The notes below the pieces were generated by a model, which worked only from the letters and a program-made list of their open reading frames with translations, did not search any database and was not told where the DNA came from. From positions 24,391,651 through 24,455,650 of the forward strand of contig CM064480.1 of assembly GCA_032716605.1 (NCBI GenBank): a stretch of 64,000 nucleotides of DNA, given 5' to 3'. A program made the position numbers and the translations under genes. Of this stretch, positions 52,889 through 61,811 are shown piece by piece (the first letter of the stretch is position 1; every line of letters starts with the position of its first letter). Source of the DNA: Paralithodes platypus. Lineage: Eukaryota; Arthropoda; Malacostraca; Decapoda; Lithodidae.

Positions 52889-53061
52889 GTAAATACAGCA
52901 ACAGATCTCCTTCAACCCTATCTCAACACAACTACATGGCTGGTGCACTACAAACAGACTTAATCTAGCCCCACCCAAATCCACCGCAACCCTGCTCACA
53001 AGCTGGACAGGAGAACACGAATACATCCCTCAACTCACCATAAACAACACACCCCTAACAC
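52889..53061 (+). pseudogene. LINE-C copy 1, second segment
   Basis: Begins CAACAGATCTCCTTCAACCC, which matches copy 2 at 48423 onward and continues copy 1 where LINE-D had cut it (44731). It encodes 'ATDLLQPYLNT', 'HGWCTTNRLNLAP' and runs to CCTAACACAT, where LINE-F interrupts. Confidence 0.85.
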
Positions 53062-54656
53062 ATTTAGTCAACATTAGGAAGTCACATTTAACAGAGCAGA
53101 GCTCATAGACATAATGAGTAAGGTGGATCCAAACAAAGCCGCCGGACCGGACGGAGTATCAGGCTGGATTATTAAAGAAAATGCCAAGGAACCGAGTATA
53201 CCATTATATGATATAATGACCAAATCATTGGACACAGGGATAGTACCTACAGAATGGAAAAGAGCAAACATTATTCCTATATTTAAGGGAGGAAGCAGAG
53301 ATAAACCACTGAACTATAGACCTGTATCACTATTGAGCATCCTCATGAAGATTCTGGAAGGATTAATAAGGGATAAATGGGTGAACTACCTGGAATCCAA
53401 AAGATTAATTACTGACCGACAATTTGGATTCAGAGGTGGCAGATCATGTGTAAGCAACTTGTTGAGTTTTTACTCTAGAGTAATAAACACAGTGGACCAG
53501 AGGGAAGGATGGGTAGACTGTGCCTACCTAGACTTTAAAAAGGCATTTGACAAAGTTCCACACAAGAGATTGCTGTGGAAATTAAAACATGAGGGAAAGG
53601 TAGGAGACAAACTGCTGAAATGGATGGAGAGCTACCTTAGCGGAAGACAGATGAGAACAACAGTAAGGGGGAAATCGTCAAACTGGACTCAAATTACGAG
53701 TGGAGTACCACAAGGATCTGCCCTAGCCCCAATCATGTTTTTGATATTTGTAAATGACTTACCTGAGGGACTAACAAGCTACATGAGCATGTTTGCGGAC
53801 GATGCTAAGCTGCTTAAAACGATCAGAACCCAGGAGGATTGCCTTGAGCTCCAAGCAGATTTGCAAAAGATCCATGAATGGAGCATCAAATGGAATATGG
53901 AGTTCAATGCAGGGAAATGTAAGACTCTAGAAATGGGTAAAAGCAAGTACAGACCTAGAACAAATTATAAACTAGGTAATGAAGTGATTCCCAAAGCAGA
54001 AAAAGAAAAAGACTTGGGGATAGAATTTAAGGATAACATGTCTCCAGAGAGCCACGTAAATAAGATAGTGAGAGAATCACTAGCACTATTGGCAAATATC
54101 AGGATGTCTTTCAATTATCTTAATGAAAACACCATGAAACAAATAATAACAGCAATAATAAGACCCAGGATGGAATATGCATCTGTAGTGTGGTCCCCTC
54201 ACATGAAGAAACATATCCACAAAATTGAGAGGGTACAGAGAGCAGCTACGAGGATGATCCCAGGTTTGGAAAATTTGGAGTACCAAGAGAGGCTCGAGAG
54301 ATTGAATCTACCTACACTGGAACAGAGAAGGAAACGAGGACAGCAAATTCAGATGTACAAATGTGTTATAGAGGTATTGACAAAATTGACCAAGAAAACT
54401 TCATAGAGAGGGATGGAGGTGAGAGAACAGAGGTCACAGCTACAAACTGAAAGTGCCTAATAGTAAATCTGATCTGAAAAGTAAAAGATATCCTACCAAC
54501 TCGATTAGTGGGTGGAACAAATTGCCAGCCGAAGTAGTGTCTGCACCATCAGTGCATAGTTTCAAAGCACGGTATGACAAACATATCTTAGGAGGCGGGA
54601 ATTAACGAGCATGCTCACTCCCGCAAATACAACTAGTGTAAGTACAACTAGTGTAA
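53062..54656 (+). mobile_element. LINE-F: 5'-truncated CR1/Jockey-like LINE in LINE-C copy 1
   Basis: Inserted between LINE-C phrases CCCTAACACAT (53061) and ACACACTCACCCAAAATCCC (54661). It carries an RT-containing ORF2 and a 3' UTR with two copies of AATACAACTAGTGTAAGTAC-like tail units at 54625-54655. A close relative of LINE-D. The endonuclease is absent. Confidence 0.85.
53114..54406 (+). pseudogene. LINE-F ORF2: reverse transcriptase, nearly intact
   Basis: A 430-residue open frame with all RT motifs: 'DPNKAAGPDGVSGWIIKENA' (~7), 'NYRPVSLLSILMKILE', 'QFGFRGGRSCVSNLLSFYSR', motif A 'YLDFKKAFDKVPHKR' (~145), motif B 'SGVPQGSALAPIMF' (~200), motif C 'MFADDAKLLK' (~230), thumb 'FNAGKCKTLEMG', then 'RPRMEYASVVWSPHMKKHIH' and 'EQRRKRGQQIQMYK'. 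A frameshift near 54400 separates the last ~60 residues. The 5' truncation removed the endonuclease, so it cannot nick target DNA itself. Confidence 0.85.
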
Positions 54657-55455
54657 GTACATACACACTCACCCAAAATCCCAGGACCACCACAGTTTAT
54701 AAACAATACATAAGATCAGTGATGGAATACGCAAGCCCAGCTTGGGCTTCTAACCTAGCTGAAACACATCATAAGACCTTACAGACTATTCAAAACAAAG
54801 CCTTAAAAATCATTACAGGCTGCACAGCTACTACACCCACAGATCACCTACATCAAGAAACCAAAATCCTCAAAGTCAAAGACCATCTGGACATGAGAGG
54901 CACTCAATTCCTGGCAGCAGCCTCCACGAACCAAAACCACCCACTACACTACATGGCAACACACCCACAGACATCAAGAAATATCAAAACAACACCCAGC
55001 ACATGGTATCACACACAAATACTGTCCTCTCTTCCTCCCTGCCCACCCCAAACCAACTTCCAGAAGCACATCCATACTCATATCTCTCGCCGATCCATCC
55101 ACTCACTCATAGACAACAGGCAGCTGCAAGCACGACCTCCCGAAATCCATCCTTCCGAATCCTCCCTTCCTCGCAAGGACAGAGTCCACCTGGCCAGGCT
55201 GAGATGCGGACACCATCCAGCTCTTCTGAGCTATCAGAAGACTGAATGACTCCGTCGTCGACACCTGCCCGGGATGTAACACAGCACCCCATACCATTAA
55301 ACACATCATAGAAGACTGCATTTCACACAACCACTTACGCCAACAACACAATCTACACTCAATGAGAGCTCTGTGGGAAAACCCGATCGTGGCCATGGCC
55401 TTCCTCAGGGATTCGGGGCTGTTCGGCCAGGCAGCTTAGGGAACAACAACAACAA
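54657..55455 (+). pseudogene. LINE-C copy 1, third segment and 3' end
   Basis: Resumes LINE-C copy 1: CACTCACCCAAAATCCCAGG, a ~130-bp internal deletion relative to copy 2, then 'TTVYKQYIRSVMEYASPAWA', 'SNLAETHHKTLQTIQNKALK', 'IITGCTATTPTDHLHQETKI', 'ARLRCGHHPALLSYQK', a frameshift and the C-terminal zinc-knuckle region, ending GGCAGCTTAGGGAACAAC and AAC repeats at 55455. Interestingly, this segment has 'HKTLQ' where copy 2 has a stop. Confidence 0.85.
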
Positions 55456-55861
55456 CTCCTGAACAGAAACAGATTTTCCATTTCCGATTTTGTTTGGTTA
55501 ATAAATGATACATGCAATAAAAAATGAAGATCAGGCTTTTAATAGATGCATAATATCCAGCTGTGCTTTATAGATACATATTAGTTTGGTACCACAGGAG
55601 ATGTGTGTCTGTCCACAGTCAACGGCGACGAGCCGACGACGTCGGAGGGCCGCCCGACACTGGAACAGATACAAATCGACTCCCGCCCGTTCGCTCGGCG
55701 CGGAGCCGCGTACACTTGTAAATTGAGCTTATATTTTGTTTTATTACCTTAATTGCCGTTCAAGTGTAGTTTTTTATTGCGCATAGATAAATTGCGCATA
55801 TTTTGAGGGTTCACTGTACATATGAGCATATCATTTTTTAAATGAGTGTTCCCCATGGGGT
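55456..55861. other. Spacer with a Tigger-like terminus
   Basis: Non-coding; GC-richer at 55620-55720 (GACGACGTCGGAGG..). GGGTTCACTG then TA at 55808-55818 is the inverse of the terminus at 37208, marking one end of a degenerate Tigger-like MITE. Confidence 0.45.
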
Positions 55862-56025
55862 GTGGTATCAGTCTCATGTTCTAATGGTGGTGCTACAAGC
55901 AACCCTTTTCAGAGCTGCCTCACTTGTAATTATCAAATACAAAATCAGAGCATATGATCTGATTCCACTTCCTTTTAGGTCTACCTTCGGAGCACCTCCC
56001 TCCACGTTCACGAACTTCCATTTTT
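55862..56025 (-). pseudogene. LINE-A fragment, antisense C-terminal end
   Basis: Minus strand encodes a degenerate 'KKWKFVNVEGGAP', 'LILYLIITSEAALKRVAC', matching the end of LINE-A ('IVEGAAPRGGPRK', 'NLTSEAGLNRVAW'). Very short and decayed. Confidence 0.6.
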
Positions 56026-56057
56026 TTTAACCCAGTTTATATCATATTTTTGCCTTT

Positions 56058-56560
56058 AAATGTGTTGTGGAGAAATATCTGGAGAAGGGACAAAAGTTAT
56101 TTGCTGCCTTTATGGAGTTGGAGAAGGCCTATGAGAGTTGATAGAGAAGGTCTGTGGAAAGTACTAAGAATATACGGAGTAGATGGCAAGTTGCTAAAAG
56201 CAGTGAAGAGCATGTATGAGGGTGCAAAGGCATCAGTACATGTGGAGAATGAACAGAGCGAGTTCTTTGATCTGAATGTTGGGTTAAAGCAAGGGTGTGT
56301 GATGTCCCCATGGTTGTTCAATATATATATGGATGGAGTCATGAAAGAAATACAAGGAAGAGCAGAGGATGTTGGTGTACCGCTGATAAGGGAAGGAAAG
56401 GAGTGGAAGTTGCCTGTACTGCTGTTTGCTGACAATACAGTTCTGATGAGCGATAGTGAATGAGAGTTGCAGGGTCTGGTAAATATGTTTCAAACAGTGT
56501 GTGAAAAAAAGAATCTGAAGGTAAATGCATGGAAGAGTAACGTAATGGGTTTAACAACCC
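56058..56560 (+). pseudogene. LINE-B copy 3: RT fragment
   Basis: 'CVVEKYLEKG', motif A 'FMELEKAYE' (Asp to Glu), 'VLRIYGVDGKLLKAVKSMYE', motif B 'GLKQGCVMSPWLFNIYMDGV' and motif C 'LFADNTVLMSDSE' (second catalytic Asp to Asn), then a stop at 56461 and 'NLKVNAWKSNVM'. Both ends are missing. Close to LINE-B copy 1, which has 'LADE' at motif C. Confidence 0.8.
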
Positions 56561-56636
56561 GAAGGGAAGGAAGGATGACCAAATATTTAGTAGTGATTCC
56601 GTAGTCAATTAAATGAGAGCCTTATACAGTAGGGTC

Positions 56637-56805
56637 CCGCATAGAACGTGTTCACATAGAACGTTTCCCCTTCAGAGCGAACAACTGAAAATATTATTCC
56701 AAAATTTTCGTTAAGAACGAATGTGTTCTGTTGAAGCGATTCCGCTTCTAAAGTAGGGCAAATCCGGGGAGTTCTCTATTAGAGCGCCCTACTATCATAC
56801 AGGGT
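56637..56805 (+). mobile_element. Half of a Tigger-like MITE
   Basis: CAGTAGGGTCCCGCATAGAACG after TA matches the terminus of the MITE at 42660-43031. The unit breaks off where the 3' end of LINE-E begins (about 56806-56815). Confidence 0.65.
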
Positions 56806-56909
56806 GCCTGGCTCGTGACAAATATTTATATTTATTATCCATCATTTTCTTACAGTATTCTTACAGTTTCTTACAGTTTCTTACAGTAGATCCTCTGGAA
56901 AAAGGCAAA

Positions 56910-58610
56910 CTATGCCTGTGTATCCAGCTCAGTACCAGTACTTGCACTGCTGCGGTCGTTCACGGTGTTGGCGGCAGCGGTAGCAGACGCAAAATTTTTA
57001 CTATTCTGTATTTTTGTTTTATAATCAAACTTCAAATCTTGTCTTCCCCATGCTTTATCAAGATTCCTTTCAAACTCCCTTATTGATTCGGAATCAACTA
57101 CATACTGGGGCAGTGCGTTCCACTCATTTACCACTCTATCACAAAATGAGTTCTTTGCCTTCTCAAGCCTATTTCTTTCTTTGTAAATTGTCTTAGAGTG
57201 TCCTCTCGTTCTTGTTCCCTCCCGCATCAAGAAGATACCTTCACACACATCCTCATCGTACTTTCCTGACACTATCTTAAAAGTCTCTATCATATCCCCT
57301 CTCTTTCTCCTATATGCCAGTGTCGGAAGCCCCAGTGTCCTCAACCTCTGCTCATAGCCCGCGTTCTTCAACGTTGGTACCAGCTTGCTAGCTCTCCTCT
57401 GCACTTTCTCCACTGCTTCTATATCCTTTACCATATATGGAGCCCACATCTGGTTTGCATATTCCAGGTGCGGCCTAACCAGCGCTGTATATAGATTCCT
57501 GAAGATTTCTTCGTCAAGTGACACAAATGTCCTCCTTATCAGCCCTACAATTCTATTGGCTTTGTTTATCTTTTCCGCTAAATGCTCTGAGAAATTTAAC
57601 TTATTGTCTATCACTACTCCTATATCCTTTTCTGCACTCACTTCCTCCATCGCTTCATACATACTGTATCCTACCTTGTCTATCTCGCTGGTCCCAATCC
57701 GCATGTACTTGCATTTTTTTGGATGAAAAGGCATTAACCAATGCTCAGACCATCCCTTCATGCCCTCCACATCTCCTTGAAGCAAACCCATATCTTCCTT
57801 ACTCCTCACTCTTCTATACAGTTTAGTGTCATCCGCATACAGGTATACCTCACTTCCATTAGTTATAACTTCAGGCAAGTCGTTGATAAATATAACGAAC
57901 AGCAGTGGTCCCAACACAGATCCCTGACGTACCCCACTTGTAATTTCCCTCCACCCCGAGCCTATTCTATTCACCAGTACCCTCTGTCTCCGATCTTTCA
58001 GGAAAGCTTCTATCCATTTCACACATTTCTCCCCTATATTATAGCTTCTAACTTTCTCTATTAACCTTTTATGTGGGACCTTATCGAAGGCCTTCATAAA
58101 ATCGCAATATACCACATCTATTACATCACCATCTTCTAGAATTTGCATCCAATCATCTACCACCTTAATTAGCTGTAGTACCGTCGACCTCCCCGGCAAG
58201 AATCTGAACTGTCTCCCACTGAAAAGTTGGTTTGACTTCATATGATCCATTATTCCTTCTCTAATTACCGTTTCCATTAGTTTACACACAACACTTGTCA
58301 AACTGACTGGTCTATAATTCCCTGGGTCATTTCTCTTTCCCTTCTTAAATATAGCTGTTATGTTCGCCTCTCTCCAGTCCATCGGGATTTGTCCTGTATT
58401 AAACGATACCTCAAATAACATTTTCAATGGCTCTACTAACATCTCCCCTCCTTCCTTTATGATTCTTGGGTGTATCCCATCCGGTCCCGGTGACTTACTT
58501 CTTTTCATTTTTTCTATAGCCCTTCTTATTCTAGCATGGGAAAACTCTTTTAGTTCTAGCGCCGGTACCTGTTTGATGGGAATAGTAGGCACTGCATCCT
58601 CCGACTCCAC
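56910..58610 (-). pseudogene. LINE-E ORF2 C-terminal: reverse transcriptase
   Basis: 566 residues open on the minus strand: 'KSPGPDGIHPRIIKEGGEML' (~40), 'NYRPVSLTSVVCKLMETVIR' (~97), 'QFRFLPGRSTVLQLIKVVDD' (~133), motif A 'YCDFMKAFDKVPHKR' (~170), motif B 'SGVRQGSVLGPLLFVIF' (~230), motif C 'VYLYADDTKLYRR' (~262), 'PHLEYANQMWAPYMVKDIEA' and 'RRKRGDMIETFKIVSG'. The active site is intact; the RT is severed from its endonuclease by a frameshift near 58620-58720. No RNase H domain. CR1/Jockey-like. Confidence 0.9.
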
Positions 58611-58722
58611 TGTTAGTACCCCCCAAAGTATTTCCCCAGCACCTCTGCTTTCTCCTTATCAGTCTCCGCTCTACTCCCATCATTCAACCCCACCACCAGC
58701 TCTGGGATCCCTACTCTTCTTG

Positions 58723-60096
58723 TTAACTTTTTCTGAATGTACTTCCAGAATATTTTGGATTATCCTTCACATTTCTAGCTATCTCTCTCCCCCTCTCCTT
58801 CACCCCCCTCCTTGTTTCCCACCTTATTTTATTGTTTATTTGTCTGCGTTCCAGATCCACTTCCTTAGCCTCTATACTAGACCCCCTGTTCTTTTTTAAC
58901 AATTTTAATCTTTCCCACAATCGTTTCTTTCTTCTAATCAATATCCAAAGCTTTCTTTTCATTGGCAATTCTGGGTTAGTTCTTTTCCTCAATTTTGTTT
59001 TATCCTTATATTCCCTTACTGGTACACTTTTGGATACAGCATTCTCCAGTTTGACTCTAATTTTCCTCCACATTCCATCAGCGTCTTCACCGTTCAAGTA
59101 TTCCCCCCAGTCAATGTCCAAACACCGTCTCAGCAGCTCATAATCTGCTCTATCATACATGTATATTTTTCTATTGCTTCTATTATCCCTCTCTGATTTA
59201 ATGTTACAACTAAAGCTTATACAGGCATGGTCACTACGACCTATAGGGCTATCCACATTAACATGTTCCACTATATCCTCTTCATTGCTAAAAATCAAAT
59301 CAAGTACACTCCCCTGCGTCCCATCTCTATATCTTGTCATCTCTACAATATGTTGCGTTAAAAAACAATCTCTCACTTTCTCTATAAACTTATTTTCCAG
59401 GCTACCCTGTCCCGCTGGAGTAGTACAATTTGCCCAGTTGATCCTTGGCAAATTCAAATCTCCAATCAAAATTTTATATTTGTTTTCTCTATTATCTATC
59501 TCCTCCATTGCCTTCAGTAGGTTATCATCCTCTCCCCTGCTATTATTTGGGCTTCTCTATATAGAGGCAATTAGAATTGATCCTCTTACACATTTTACTT
59601 CAATACACAAATACTCACAATACTGCTGTCTCATATCCACCTCATTAACCTTGAGCTCTTTTCTTACATAAATAAACAGTCCTCTTCCAACCTCTGCTCT
59701 AATAGCATTTCTCTCATATAACTCAAAACCCTCCAAACTATATTCCACCAGTTCCCTTTCAATTCTAACATTTTTTGGTCTTACTTCCTGTAGGGCTATG
59801 ACATCAGGTTTTTCCTCTTCATCCTGCAACCTACATATCAGTTCTCTTTTCTTGTCCTGGGTAAACACATCCACATTACTAAACATAATCCTTAATCCAT
59901 CTACCATTCCTTCAGCAATTACACCATCCCGCTCCTCCAGTCCGTACCCTACTCCCCTGTTAGCACTACTGGGTCTGCCTCTTTGTCTCCTGTCTCTCCC
60001 TGTGACACCTCCACCCCGTTCTCCTCCTCCGTCATAACTCCCATCACATTCTCTCCCCTCCCTGATCTCCCCCTCCCTTCTACTCTTATAAACCAC
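58723..60096 (-). pseudogene. LINE-E ORF2 N-terminal: APE endonuclease
   Basis: 'GLRIMFSNVDVFTQDKKREL', 'PDVIALQEVRPK' (catalytic Glu), 'EVGRGLFIYVRKELK', then 'ILIASI*RSPNNSRG', where a TAT Tyr codon (YRSP/YRPP in relatives) has become TAG near 59562. The frame continues with 'YKILIGDLNLPRINW', 'SVLDLIFSN' and 'IGRSDHACISF'. After a basic linker it ends at 58723, where a frameshift separates it from the RT. All motif residues other than the nonsense site look intact. Confidence 0.85.
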
Positions 60097-61039
60097 TTCC
60101 TCACTTTTCCGTCCCTCACTCTCCAGTAAAAACTTCTCTTATCCTCCTCATCCAACTTTCCATTATTTTCATCAGCCTTTTCTTGTAATTTCTTAATTTT
60201 TTTCCTTTGTTCTATACTCAAATCCTTCTTTAGTCTTATGTGTTTCAGTTTATCATTTGTATTTAGCCTCCAACTAAAATTTGTCACAGTCTCCGCCACT
60301 ACCCTAGTTTTAAACTGTACCCTTATAGGTCTCATCTCTCCCCTTTTATATCTACCTATCCTACTGACCTCCTCCACCTGCCCTTCCCATCCATATTCGT
60401 CCTCATCCACACCTTTCAAGACCTCCTTCACTGTCTCCATATCCCTCACTTTTCTCACTCCATTATCATTCATATGAGTCTCTATATCTCCATACAAGAT
60501 TACACCCCTATCCCTGTCCATGGCCTCCCTCACGACACTCTCCTTGTTCTTCATGACCCCTACAACTGCACTCTCAAAACTTTTTTAGTCATATTCATTT
60601 CTTCCTTTTGCTCTTTCATAATATCCTCCAAATCCTTGACTTTTTGTTTACCTACCACCGTCCATGCAGTCGACTCCTTTACTTCCGTGAAACGTCCTTC
60701 GTATTCCTTCAGCTGCTCCTTCAATGCCATATTCTCTGCTCCCAGTTCATCTACCCTTTTCAATACCATCTCTAGGCTCTCATTACCTGCCAAAATAGGC
60801 CTGCATTCACTTCCTTCGCTAGGCCTATTCCCTTCCCCACCTGTCACACCACACATTACACACAGTGCCTTAACTTTCTCACCAATATCCCCCTTCCATT
60901 TCTCCGTATCACTCATCCACTTTTCCAAATCCTTCACAACAATACTAACCTCTTCTAACTTCTTATCTGTGCTCTTAAATCCCCGAAAACGTTGTAACCT
61001 TCCTTCCGCCTCCGTCATACCCGAAATTCCCTCTGCCAT
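59949..61039 (-). pseudogene. LINE-E ORF1: coiled-coil / L1-ORF1-like RNA-binding protein
   Basis: From 'MAEGISGMTEAEGRLQRFRG' (61039) through a coiled-coil region ('LKRVDELGAENMALKEQLKE') to a frameshift in an A run near 60585; the next frame reads 'KSFESAVVGVMKNKESVVRE', 'DRGVILYGDIETHMND', 'SRIGRYKRGEMRPIRVQFKT' and 'DKLKHIRLKKDLSIEQRKKI'. The 'R.GR......RPI.V.......LK.IR...DLS..QR' pattern resembles the C-terminal domain of L1 ORF1p-type proteins. A role in packaging the LINE RNA is inferred. Ends at 59949. Confidence 0.75.
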
Positions 61040-61262
61040 TTTTGTTTACAAACTCAACAACTCACAACCCTACCGCTGTCCCGTCACTACACACTCTTAT
61101 TACACTATATATCACCCCTCCACCACACCAATATATCCTCCAAACACTTCACTAAATCCTTCCTCTTCTTGTTAGCCCCGTATGCACTCGATATCCGTGA
61201 ATTAATTGACCATTCCCATAACATATGCCGGAGCCTCAAACTTGCGTCCGCCTTCCGCCATG

Positions 61263-61806
61263 GTGTGCCGATAGGTATATCATTGACGATATACCTACTG
61301 TATTAATATAAGGAGGAAGTAAGAAGGAGGTGTGGTGTGGAGGTAGATGTGCTGGAAAGTGTGAAAAGGAACAACTTGAGATGGTTCGGCCATATGGAAC
61401 GTATGGAAAGCGAGAGAATGACTAAGAGGGTGTACGAGAGCGAGGTGGAGGGACAGAGGGGGAGAGGTAGACCGAATATGAGGTGGAAGGATGGAGTGAG
61501 GAACTACATGAACGAAGGCGGTGCTGGTTGGGGGGAGGAGCGTCGACTGACTGGGAACAGAGGTGCATGGGGGCGGTTCGTTCGTGGCCACCCCTTCGGG
61601 GATCACGGCGTCAGGCAATAGATAGATAGATAGATTAATATAATAGCTCTCTTTCAAGCACCCGCGTTCAGCCTGTTTGAAACACCCGCCGCAGGGGAAA
61701 GAGTACTAACATCATAAGTGTAATGCTAATTCTCTTATGGAATCTTCTTTATGATTGGGTACTCACTACGAAAAAACTTCGTAAAAAAATAAAAAATAAA
61801 AATTAA
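61263..61806 (+). repeat. Diverged terminal repeat of the 9.4-kb element, split by LINE-B
   Basis: ATCATTGACGATATACCTACTGTATTAATATA (61271 onward) and, after the LINE-B tail, ATAGCTCTCTTTCAAGCACCC, CATCATAAGTGTAATGCTAA, TTCTCTTATGGAATC and GATTGGGTACTCACTACG match, in order, the 295-bp repeat at 19874. No orphan-gene sequence adjoins it in this window. It is either one end of a second element or a solo remnant. (Phrases quoted are up to 20 bases each from the named positions.). Confidence 0.65.
61311..61633 (+). pseudogene. LINE-B copy 4: 5'-truncated C-terminal end with GATA tail
   Basis: Flanked by ATTAATATA at 61302-61310 and 61634-61642. Encodes 'CGVEVDVLESVKRNN', 'LRWFGHMERMESERMTKRVY', 'ESEVEGQRGRGRPNMRWKDG', 'VRNYMNEGGAGWGEERRLTG' and 'GVRQ' before the stop; the tail is (ATAG)n at 61617-61633. 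The nine-base duplication and the tail show a truncated but otherwise normal LINE-B insertion. Sequence is close to copy 2. Confidence 0.85.
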
Positions 61807-61811
61807 CTTAA

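Larger units (their letters stand above)
56811..61262 (-). mobile_element. LINE-E: near full-length CR1/Jockey-like LINE
   Basis: About 4.45 kb on the minus strand: 5' UTR (61262-61040), ORF1, ORF2 with endonuclease and RT, then a 3' UTR containing repeated ACTGTAAGAA units and an A/T-rich end near 56815. ORF2 overlaps ORF1 by about 150 bp in another frame. Both ends look natural, but a clear target duplication was not found. A fragment of the same family is at 351-916. Lesions: a frameshift in ORF1 (~60585), a nonsense codon in the endonuclease and a frameshift between endonuclease and RT. Confidence 0.85.
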
